Source: Streptomyces sp. V2I9 (GTDB lineage: Bacteria; Actinomycetota; Actinomycetes; Streptomycetales; Streptomycetaceae). Taken from it: a DNA stretch of 64,000 nucleotides. The position numbers and the translations under genes are program-made. The stretch spans positions 6,586,626 to 6,650,625 of the forward strand of contig NZ_JAUSZJ010000002.1 in assembly GCF_030817475.1 (NCBI RefSeq), written 5' to 3'. The notes under the pieces were generated by a model that searched no databases, had not been told where the DNA came from, and saw only the letters and a program-made list of their open reading frames with translations. Positions 53,355 to 62,700 of this stretch are shown one piece after another (the stretch's first letter is position 1; every line of letters begins with the position of its first letter).

Positions 53355-53448
53355 GACGAGGGTGTGACGGAAGTCCGGTGAGAATCCGGCACGGTCGCGC
53401 CACTGTGAACCCGCATCGGTGCGGGAAGTCAGACCCGGCAGCCTCGTC
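53355..53448 (+). ncRNA. Cobalamin riboswitch
   Basis: The class hallmarks appear in order: GGAAGTCCGGTGAGAATCC, then GGCACGGTCGCGCCACTGTGA, and the B12-box-like GAAGTCAGACCCGGCA. The outer stem P1 is formed by GACGAGG (53355-53361) with CCTCGTC (53442-53448). The cbtB ribosome site AGGAGGT follows about 30 bases on. Adenosylcobalamin should reduce expression of cbtB and cbtA. Confidence 0.93.
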
Positions 53449-53493
53449 CACGGCACCACGACAGGGACGCGTGTTCCCACAGGAGGTTCTGCC

Positions 53494-53709
53494 ATGGCAC
53501 AGTCAGCCGTTCCCGCAGCCGGATCGTCCGCGATCGCTCCGATCTCGGCGAAGGCCCTCGCCCCGTGGGCGGTCTTCTTCGGCGTTCTCATGCTCGTCCT
53601 GCTGTACTTCGTCGGCGCCGAACAGGGCGCCACCGCGCTCATCTCGGGCGAAGGCGTGCACGAGTGGGTCCACGACGGCCGTCACCTGCTCGGCTTCCCC
53701 TGCCACTGA
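53494..53709 (+). CDS. cbtB: Cobalt transport subunit CbtB
   Basis: A 71-residue membrane protein with one transmembrane helix (APWAVFFGVLMLVLLYFVG) and the family's His-rich end VHEWVHDGRHLLGFPCH, likely metal ligands. CbtAB is a predicted cobalt uptake system found under B12 riboswitches, as here. The start has AGGAGGT at good spacing. The gene is followed 61 bases later by cbtA in the same direction. Confidence 0.93.
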   Translation: MAQSAVPAAGSSAIAPISAKALAPWAVFFGVLMLVLLYFVGAEQGATALISGEGVHEWVHDGRHLLGFPCH

Positions 53710-53770
53710 AGCGCCTGAAGAACCAGGGACATCAGCGGACATGGAAAGCAAGAGAAACCAGGAACCCCTC

Positions 53771-54526
53771 GTGAACTCCCTGTCTGTCAGAGCTCTGCTC
53801 GTGCGCGGCATGCTCGCGGGCCTGATCGCGGGCGCGCTCGCACTCGCCGTCGCCTACTTCCTCGGCGAGTCCCGGGTGGACGCGGCCATCGCCCTCGAAG
53901 AGGCCCACAGCCACGACCACGGCGGCGGTGAGGAACTGGTCACCCGCACCATGCAGGCCACCGGCGGACTCGCCACCGGCGTCCTGGTCTTCGGCGTCGC
54001 CGTGGGGGGAATCGCCGCCCTGGTGTTCTGCTACGCGCTGGGGCGCATCGGAAACTTCGGACCCCGCGCGACGGCGGCACTCATCGCGGGCGCGGCCCTG
54101 CTCACGGTCTACCTCGTGCCGTTCCTCAAGTACCCGGCGAACCCGCCGGCCGTCGGCAACCCCGACACCATCGGCGAGCGCACCACCCTGTTCTTCCTGA
54201 TGGTCGCGCTCAGCGTGCTGCTGGCCGTCGCCGCCGTCATCATCGGCAAACGGCTCGCTCCCCGCCTCGGCAACTGGAACGCCACCATCGCGGCGGGTGC
54301 GGGCTACGTCCTGCTGATCGCTCTCGCCTACGCGTTCCTGCCTTCCTTCGACGAGGTGGGCAAGGACTTCCCGGCGACCCTGCTGTGGGAGTTCCGGCTC
54401 TCCACGCTCGCGGTCCAGACGACCCTGTGGACCACCTTCGGCCTCGCCTTCGGCCACCTCACCGAACGGCTCCTGGTGCCGGCGGCCCGTGCCGCCTCTT
54501 CCCGTACCGCGAGCGCGGTGCGCTGA
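53771..54526 (+). CDS. cbtA: Cobalt transport subunit CbtA
   Basis: About 251 residues with roughly five transmembrane helices. A His-rich loop (EEAHSHDHGGGEE, residues 43-55) after the first helix and HLTERLL near the end are typical of CbtA. It forms the cobalt permease with CbtB and shares its riboswitch-controlled transcript. I prefer the GTG giving MNSLSVRALLVRGML, with AGGA seven bases upstream; an in-frame ATG at 53741 would add ten residues. A strong hairpin follows the stop. Confidence 0.9.
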   Translation: MNSLSVRALLVRGMLAGLIAGALALAVAYFLGESRVDAAIALEEAHSHDHGGGEELVTRTMQATGGLATGVLVFGVAVGGIAALVFCYALGRIGNFGPRATAALIAGAALLTVYLVPFLKYPANPPAVGNPDTIGERTTLFFLMVALSVLLAVAAVIIGKRLAPRLGNWNATIAAGAGYVLLIALAYAFLPSFDEVGKDFPATLLWEFRLSTLAVQTTLWTTFGLAFGHLTERLLVPAARAASSRTASAVR

Positions 54527-54567
54527 GGCCCGTCCGTCTCGCGCACCGCGACGACGGTCCGCCTGGT

Positions 54568-54602
54568 CGGCCCGCCCGCGCACACGGTGCGCGGGCGGGC
54601 CG
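54568..54602. terminator. Hairpin terminator between cbtA and the TPR gene
   Basis: A perfect 15-bp stem (54568-54582 with 54588-54602) with a 5-base loop lies 41 bases after the cbtA stop and before the convergent TPR gene stop. Confidence 0.85.
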
Positions 54603-54676
54603 ATGACTTCCCGCGCGCCGGGAGAGACCGGGTCCGCGCCGAGGGGCGCGGACCCGGCCGAGGGGCGGGCGGTGGC

Positions 54677-55036
54677 TCAGGCGGTGCCGGGCCCGAAGTC
54701 GCCGTCGAGGGCGGCGGCCATCCGCAGGTGCGGGGCGGCATCGGCGGCCCGGCCCTGGCGCTCGAGGGTGCGGCCCAGCATGAGATGCGCGTAACTCTCC
54801 ACCGGGTCGAGGTCCAGGATGACCCGCAGTTCCTCCTCCGCCTTGCCCAGCCGGGCGGAGTGGTAGTAGGAGCGGGCCAGCAGCAGACGCGGCGCGACCT
54901 GCGCCGGCGCCTCCTCGACGAGCCCGCCCAGGATCCGCGCGGCCGTCAGGTACTCCTTGGCCTCGAAGAACATCTGCGCCCGGTCCCACCGGTCGGCGGG
55001 GGTGCCGAATTCGTAGTAGGTCTCGGTCTCGCTCAC
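54677..55036 (-). CDS. Small tetratricopeptide-repeat protein
   Basis: A 119-residue all-helical protein with about two and a half TPR units: WDRAQMFFEAKEYLTAARILGGLVEEAP, VAPRLLLARSYYHSARLGKAEEELRVILDLDP and SYAHLMLGRTLERQGRAADAAPHLRMAAALD. A GTG start with an AAGGAGG site precedes SETETYYEF. It should be a cytosolic protein-protein adaptor; the partner is unknown. It is divergent from the pirin gene. Confidence 0.88.
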   Translation of the reverse strand: MSETETYYEFGTPADRWDRAQMFFEAKEYLTAARILGGLVEEAPAQVAPRLLLARSYYHSARLGKAEEELRVILDLDPVESYAHLMLGRTLERQGRAADAAPHLRMAAALDGDFGPGTA

Positions 55037-55183
55037 GGGTCCTCCTTCGTGTGGGGCGGACCGTCCCCGGACCGCCCCGCCGTACGTTCAGCCATGACAA
55101 CACCGCACAATGGTTGAACATTCCACTAAACTTCCGGCGTGGAGCCCAGTGCTCCGCATCCCTGCGGGAATAGGTTGAGCCCC

Positions 55184-56149
55184 ATGAGCAATCTCGATCG
55201 CCAGGCCACCCCCTCCGTCTGCGGAGGGCGCGGCTTCGTCGTCGCCGAGCCCGTCCGCGAGCTTCTCGCCCCCCGTCGCGTCCGGCTCGGCGGGAGCACC
55301 GAAGTCCGTCGCCTGCTGCCCAATCTCGGCCGCCGCATGGTGGGTGCGTGGGCGTTCGTGGACCACTACGGGCCGGACGACATCGCGGACGAGCCGGGTA
55401 TGCAGGTGCCGCCCCATCCCCACATGGGCCTCCAGACCGTCAGCTGGCTCCACGAGGGGGAGGTCCTGCACCGGGACAGCCTCGGCAGCCTGCAGACGGT
55501 ACGTCCCCGCGAACTGGGCCTGATGACCTCGGGCCGGGCCATCAGCCACTCCGAGGAGAGTCCGAGGGAGCACGCCCGCCTCCTGCACGGAGCGCAGCTC
55601 TGGGTGGCTCTGCCGGGGGCGCACCGGCACGTCGAACCGCACTTCCAGCACCACACGGACCTGCCCGTCGTCACCGCCCCCGGTCTGGCCGCCACCGTCA
55701 TCCTGGGCGAACTGGACGGGGCGGTCTCGCCCGGTACCGCGTACACCCCGATCGTCGGCGCCGACCTGACCCTGACCGGTGGCGCCGAAGCCCGTCTGCC
55801 CCTGGACCCCGACTTCGAGTACGCGGTCCTGTCCATGTCCGGCGAGGCAGAGGTCGACGGCGTGCCCGTACTGCCCGGATCGATGCTCTACCTCGGCTGC
55901 GGCCGCACCGAACTGCCCCTGCGCGGTGTCTCCGACGCAGGGCTGATGCTCCTGGGCGGCGAGCCGTTCGAGGAGGAGCTGGTGATGTTCTGGAACTGGA
56001 TCGGACGGTCCCAGGAGGAGATCGTCCAGCCCCGCGAGGACTGGATGGAGGGGAAGCGGTTCGGCGAGGTCAAGGGCTACGACGGGGCTCGGCTGCCTGC
56101 CCCCGCATTGCCGCCGGTACCGCTGAAGCCGCGTGGAAGGCTCCGCTGA
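55184..56149 (+). CDS. Pirin family protein
   Basis: A 321-residue bicupin. The N-terminal cupin has the pirin metal motif VPPHPHMGLQTVSWLHEGEVLHRDSLG and LMTSGRAISHSE, with HFQHH further on; the C-terminal cupin carries a conserved GGEPFEEELVMFWNWIGRS. Pirins bind iron and act as quercetinase-like dioxygenases or as redox-sensing regulators; which applies is not evident. The frame is open 15 codons further up, but the ATG giving MSNLDRQATPSV is preferred. Confidence 0.92.
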   Translation: MSNLDRQATPSVCGGRGFVVAEPVRELLAPRRVRLGGSTEVRRLLPNLGRRMVGAWAFVDHYGPDDIADEPGMQVPPHPHMGLQTVSWLHEGEVLHRDSLGSLQTVRPRELGLMTSGRAISHSEESPREHARLLHGAQLWVALPGAHRHVEPHFQHHTDLPVVTAPGLAATVILGELDGAVSPGTAYTPIVGADLTLTGGAEARLPLDPDFEYAVLSMSGEAEVDGVPVLPGSMLYLGCGRTELPLRGVSDAGLMLLGGEPFEEELVMFWNWIGRSQEEIVQPREDWMEGKRFGEVKGYDGARLPAPALPPVPLKPRGRLR

Positions 56150-56704
56150 CCTGCGGAAACCTAGGGACGGGCTGGTCGTGCCGCCACTGGCGGTCGCCAC
56201 TCTGGGGCCCCGATCCGCATTCTTCCCCGGGCTCGGGGGTATTGGGTGTGAGAGGAGGCACGTCGAGTCTCGTGTTCGAGCGTGTGTGTCAGGGTTCGAT
56301 CGGATCGATGCCGACCTCTTGCTGACTTTCCTGAGTGCCTGTCAGGTGGTAGCCATCTGCCGCCCGCATGCCGGAAACCGGTCCCGGACGGATCCGCTGA
56401 AGCGTGACTGGGGTGGCCGCAGAGCCCGGGCGCGAACGCGTCCGGCCGACTTCCGAGCCACCCTCGCCGAAGCCGGGAAGTACTGCATCGGCTGGCTCCG
56501 GCGGGTGCTCGCCGACGAGCTATGCACGTGCGGGCCTCGCGCAGCTCGGCGGACTCACCCGACGCTGTCGCGGGCCTGGAGCCCTCATCGGTGCCGGGCG
56601 GCCGCACTCCTGGACGGGGGAGTGCCTGTTGCCTTTCTCGTACCGCCCCCGGTCGAAGCCGGTGACAGCCGCATGACCCGGCGGACCCAGTCCTGGCCGG
56701 CAGA
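56150..56704. other. 555-bp gap downstream of the giant modular gene
   Basis: Several open frames cross the region on both strands but none has family resemblance or a convincing start. Base composition is a little less GC-rich than the surroundings around 56230-56350. No immunity-like small gene, transposase or hairpin of note was identified. Confidence 0.4.
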
Positions 56705-59700
56705 CTACTGCAGGCGCTCTGCGGCGAGCCGGAGTTCCGTAAGCCACCGCTGGTAGTTCCCGAACTCCTCGACGAAGTACCGCAGCTTGCCGTACCACTG
56801 CTCATCGACGCTCGCCCTGTGCCTGATGAGCAAGGCCCGCAGCGACATCTGCGTGACACGCGCGGGCCGCGAGGCCGCGATGGTGTGCTCGCGTAGCTGG
56901 GTGGCGTCGCCGGCGATGAAGATTCCCCCCGCACTGTCGGCCACCGCCCCCTGGGCCTGGGTGACCGCTTCCCGCACGTCCTTCGGTGGCTTGCGCTTCT
57001 TGATCGCCTCACCCGCGTCCTTGACGATGCCCAGATGCTTGTGGACCAGCCCCTTGTAGACCGCGCCGGCCTGGCTGAACCTGCGTGGTGCGTCGGCCGG
57101 CGCCAGGTTGAGCGGACGGCCGGAGGGACTGCCCAGGCTCGCCTTTGTATCGTTGGTCGGGGCTATCAGCACCTCCTGGCCAAGGACCTCCCAGCCGTTC
57201 GGCCCGAAGCTGAGTACGTTCGTGACCTCGGGCAGGGCGGCACCGCTCGCGGAGCTCATGTACTCGTCGTCGCCGAACCAGTCCATGGTGGCGTGAGTGC
57301 GCTGGAACTCCAGGGCGTCCGCCATCCGACTGCCGGGCGACTGGTAGTGCCAGGCCCGGAACGCTTCCGGTCCTCGGGGGCTCGCGGTGACGGCGAAAGC
57401 GCATCCGTTCATCGCGGCCGTGAAGACGAGCTTGGCACCCGGAGCATTCCCCGGCACCTGCGGGATGTCCTTGTGGCCCACATCCGTCGCGGGGTCCCTC
57501 GCGCCGCCCCTGAGGTAAGGGACGAAGGCGGAGTGGAGATAACTGCCCTCGGCCTGGGCGGTCGGCAGATCCGAGTGCCCGGCGACGTCCCGCAGGAACG
57601 TGTGCGCCTCCCGGTACTCCTGGTCGGCCACGTACTTCTCCAGGGCGGGGGTCAACAGGTACGCCGGACGGCTCGGACTGTGCCGTCGCGGGTCGGGCGT
57701 CAGGACGAACCAGTGGCGGTCCAAGCTGCCCAGGATCGACCCGAGGCCGGCGTAGGCGGCCGCCAGCTCCGGTCGGTCCCCCCAACGGGCCTTCATACCC
57801 GCCACCACATCCATGGAGAGCGGGTTGGTCGCCAGAAATCGGCGCGGATCGGTGACCAGTTCCTCTTCCGCCGTGCGCCGCACCGTGACCTCGGGCGCCC
57901 CCGAGGTGGTCTGCGCCGGCGCGGAGCCGACCGCTCCCTGCGCGATCGGCGCGGGGTCCGCGTCGAATCCGCCGATCGTGTCCGTCACGACCTCGTCGAC
58001 GGCCCCATGCGCCGCCGACGCGCCGCTCACCGCACCGCGCTGCGACGGGACGCCCGTCCGGTCGGTCCGCCGTCCGGACAGGGTGCTCGCCTCGTAGGCG
58101 ATCTCCTCGTGGGGGGCGACGGTGTCGTCGGCTGTTTGGTGGGTCGGTGTGGTGAATGCGGATGCGTCGGGGAGGGTGATTTCGTTGGAGAAGGTGCCGA
58201 TCATGGTGCTGTGGGGTGTGCGGGTGAGGCGGAAGTTGATTCGGTTGTCGCCGTCCTGCGTGCCGAATATGTTTTCGACGTATTTTTTGAAGGCCTTGAT
58301 TTTGTAGTCGCGTTCGTAGATTTCTTTGAGTGCTGTTTTTTGTTCGGTGTCGATCTGCCACTGCCTTTCTCGCCATTCGGCGGTGTCGGGGACTCTGGGC
58401 AGGTCGTCGAATTCTTCCTGGGTCCGCACGGTGCGGGTTTCCACGTATTTGAGTTCGTGGCGTTTCTCGCCGGGGGCGGCCGTGTAGATGTGGATGTCGA
58501 GGCCACCGATCTCGCCGCTTTCGATCCGCTTCTTCGCTTCGGGCCATTCGGTGGTGGTGAGGACGCTGCTGTTGTGGATTCCGTCCAGTACGTGTGCGGT
58601 GACGCGGTTGGTGAGGCCTTGTGCGTAGGTGCTGGACAGCTTGAGCCAGAGTTCGCCCATGGTCGGGGAGTCGTTCCAGCGGGGGAGTCCGAATCCGAGG
58701 CCGTTGAAGATGTAGCCCTGGACCGATGATTCGAGGGCGACGCCGGCTCCGACGTTGGCGGTGCTGATGGCTTCGGCCGCGCCCATCTTGGACCAGATCT
58801 GGCCGTGTTCGGCTGCGGCTGCGGCGCGTTTGGGCAGGACGTCCTTGAATCCGGGGGTGTCTTGTTGCTGGAAGAACCACATGTAATTGACTTGGTGGCC
58901 CATCACGTCCGCGGACTGGAAGCCCTTCATGATCTGGTCGACCACGGCTGTGTCGGGGTCGTTCCGGTCCGGGCGTTCTTCCAGGGCCATTTCCAGGTCG
59001 GATTCGACGATTGTCAGCCAGGCGGCCACGCTCTTCTTGAATTCAGCGTTCGCGGCCAGTGGTGTGATGCGGTTGATACGGGCCCAGAGTTGCTGCCTAT
59101 TCCGGTGGAACTCGGTCTTCGCCGCGATTATGTTGTCCTCGTTCGCGTCCTCGTCCTCGTCCTCGTCCTCGATCGTGGACGGGGCGGGCGAGGGCGCCAC
59201 GGACTCCTCGCCCTCCGCCCGCTGCACCGAAGGTGAGCCGACCGCTCCCGGCACGATCGGCACCGCTTCCGCACCGGACTCGCCGGCCGTCTGCGCCACG
59301 CCGTCGTCGACGGCCCCCGGGGCCGCCGGCGCCTCGCTCATGGGGACGGGCTGCGACGGTGCGCCGGCCGGGTCGGTCGAGCGCCCGACCATGTTGGCCG
59401 AATCGAACGCCACCTCCTGCCGCAGGGCGAAGAGGTCGTTGCCTCTGCGGTGCACCGCCACGTGGAGGGAAGCGGCGGCCGCGGCGGAGGAGCCGGGGCC
59501 GGTGGGGGCCGGGGGCCGGTAGGTGTGTGCGGCGCCGTTCTCCTCCACCAAGGTCACGGTCGCGTTCAGCGTCTCCGCCGCCCGCTGGGCCATCGCCCGG
59601 TCGGCGGCCGGGGTCCAGGGGTCGGGGAAGGCGACGCGCAGCCGCTGACGCACCTCCTCACTCGTCGGCGCGGTGTCCGAGGACGGTCCGGCCGCGGAGG

Positions 59701-62700
59701 ACGCGTTCGTGGACCGGGAGGCCGCCTCCCAGGCCCGGTGGAACGTGTCGGCCAAATTGTCGTCCGCGTCGGAAGGCTGTGCGGCGATGCGCGTCCACGT
59801 CGTCCTGTCCGGTGCCGTGAGGTTGCCGCTGCTCCGGTCCACCGTGTAGCGGGTGGCGTCCTCGGCGGTCGGCGGAGCCCACGGCGGAGTCGCGTAACTG
59901 GGATGCTTCGGCCCGGTGGCCTCGCCCCGCTCCGTGGTCCTGCGGCTCTTGTACCTCTTCTCCTGCTGGTCCTCGCTGTTCTCGTTCTCGTTGTTCTCGT
60001 TCTCGTCCTCGAAGTCGCTCTCCGCGTCCGCGCCGGCGGCCCTGCCCGTGCCCGTGCCCTTGTCCGTCTCCTTCCGTTTCGGGAAGGGGGCGGGGGCTCC
60101 CTCGGGCAGCGCCACGTGGAAGCGGCCGTCCGCCAGGAAGAGCGTCAATCCCGAAAGAGGAGCGGCGGAGGTGGCTGTGTCGGCCGCGCGGGCGGGTGGG
60201 AACGTCTGGTGGTCGCCGGCGGCCGTGACCACCGTGACCGGCCTGTGCAGGACCCGCGCGGCCAGGGCGGGCAGCACGTCGGCCGCTCCGTGGTCCCAGG
60301 CCTGCGGGTCCTTCGTGAGCGGACGCGAGAGGGCCTGGGTGGCGAGCGCCAACCGCTCCCGATCCTCCAGCCACAGCGTCTCCGGCAGGGCCTGGAGATC
60401 GGCGAACTCCCGCTCGTGCGGACCCTCGAACGTCACGCCCGCGTTCGCCAGCTCCTGCTCGGTGAAGGTGTCCGAGCTGTCCGGAGCCAGGGCGGCCAGC
60501 AGGTCACCGTTGGCGCCCTTCGCCAGCGCCGCGACCAGGGCGTCATGCAGCCTGCCCACCCGGGCACGGTGTTCGTCCGAGGCGACCGGGCCGCGCTGCG
60601 CGTGCTTCTCCCCGTGCTGGACGGCCGCGATCAACGCGTGGAAGAACGAGGCGCCGTCACGCGGCACCGCGTGCACCTCCAGCGGCTGCCGGCCGTGCTC
60701 GTCCGCCCCGTCTGCCGGCGGGGTGAGCGTGCGGCGGCGCGAGGCCGTCGGTTCGGTGACCGTGTACTTCGCGGGGGCCTCCGAGCGCCAGGCCGGCTTC
60801 TGGTATGCGACGGGTGCGGCCGCGGGCGTCTCCTCGGCGCCCGGGGTCTGCGCGGCGTCGCGCCCGTAGTGGAGCGCGGTGACGCGGGCCGCCTCCCCGT
60901 GCAGCCGGTGGGTCTGGGCGGCCGCCTCGATCGTGCGCGCCTCCCACAGCAGCGCCTCCGCGCGGGCCTCCCGCCATTCGACGACGGCCGGGGTCTTCCG
61001 GCCCCGCTCCTCCTCCGGGTCCGCGAGGGCCGCTTCCCGCTCGGCCTCCGTCATGTCCAGCCACGCCGCCCGAGCGCGGGCCCGAGCGTCGTAATAGCGC
61101 TTCTCGCTCTCGACCATGTCGGCCTGGGCCTTGCCCATCGCGTCCCAGGCGGCGCTCGTCTCCTTCGGGAAGGTCGTGTCGTCGAGCAGCCCGAGGTCCC
61201 TCGCCATGTCCTCGCGCACCCAGACGAACATGGGGCTCTCGGCCTCGGTGACGCGGGGGCCCCGGCGGAGCCGGCCGAACGCGCGGGCCGGGGCGTCGGT
61301 CACGTTGTGATCCGCCTCCACGACGGTCCGCCAACTCACCGGCAGCGAGAACAACATGCTGCGCGGCCCGGTCACCTTCGGGTTCGTCCCGATGCTGGAC
61401 TCCGTACCGCCCTTGTGCTCCGTCCTGTCGGTGGTGTTGGCGAGGGTGGCGGCCACGCCGGGCGTGATCACGCCGGCGCCCGTCGCACCGGCCATCGGCG
61501 CGGTGCCGACCATGGCCTCCACCGTTCCGGACGACGCGAGGGTGTGGGACTCCGATTCCTTGACCCGAGCCGTGCCCTCCATCTTCGGCTTGCTCTCGAC
61601 CGCGAGCAGTTGGGCCTTCTCCCGCCGCAGCTTGGCGTACAACCGCGTCTCGGCCGTGTGGGACTGGCCGACCACCGCGGAGGAGGACAGCGTCGGCAAC
61701 GACAGCCCCTCCGGGGACAGGGCCGCTCGCAGACCGGAGGTGAGCCCGGCCTGCCCGGTGATCTCCCGCTGGGCCTGGGCGGGGGCGGTGCCCAGGGCGG
61801 TGAGCGGGCCGCGCCGGGCCTCGCGTACGGCCGTGGCGAGCGCCTCGTCGCTCAGCACCCCCTCGGCCAGGCGGCCCCCCACCCCGTCCGCCTGGCCGGT
61901 GGCGAGGGTGAGCGCGTCGTACACGTTGTCGGGCTGGAGCGCGTGCACGGCGAGGAACCCGGTGCCCAACGCGTCGTCCAGAACGGGGAGGCTGTCCTGC
62001 GAACGCCATGCCTCCATGTTGGCGCGATCGGCCTGCGCTGGCGCGAGGACCTGGACCGCGCGGGGGGAAGCGGTCGGCGTGACGTCTGCGACGCCGGCCC
62101 CCTGAGGGGTGAGCAGGTGGACCGACACGTGCTCGCGCAGGGTGCCGACCTGGCCCTGCCACGCCGCCGGATTCTCCGGGTCCTCCTCCGTCGTCGGCGG
62201 AGTGGTGACGAGGGGGGTGCCGTCGCGGTCCACCAGGGTCACCTGCAGCTTGTACTCGGTGACGAGTTCGGCGTGCGACAGCGTGGTGGACATGGTGGGC
62301 GTGTTCGCCTTGCCGCTGCTCCGGGACCGGACGCTCTGGTCCTGGCCGGAGGCGGTGCCCTGGATGGTGGGGCCGACGCCGAGGAACCCCGCGTCCTTGC
62401 CCATGGAGGGGGCCCCGGAGAAGGCGAGGGACGCCTCCGTGCCGCTGTCGTGGGACTCGGCGGTCTCGGTGTCGCTCCCGTCGAGCCGGATGTCCTCCAC
62501 CTCCTGGCCGTGGCGCAACCGCTCCACCCTGGTCGTGACGGGGATGAGCTGGAACCGCACCTGTCCGGGGCTGCCGCCGGTCGGCAGGTCGCCGGGGCGC
62601 GACCAGACGCGGTGCCGGACGGGCAGGGTGACGCCTTCGGAGGTCAGGGGGTGGAGCTGCGCGCGCAGGAAGTCCGGGGAGAGCATCTGGAGCACCTGGT

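Noticed and set aside
56133..56756. 207-codon plus-strand frame after the pirin gene
   Set aside because: Cys/Arg-rich composition, no ribosome site or family resemblance, and it runs into the end of the giant gene.
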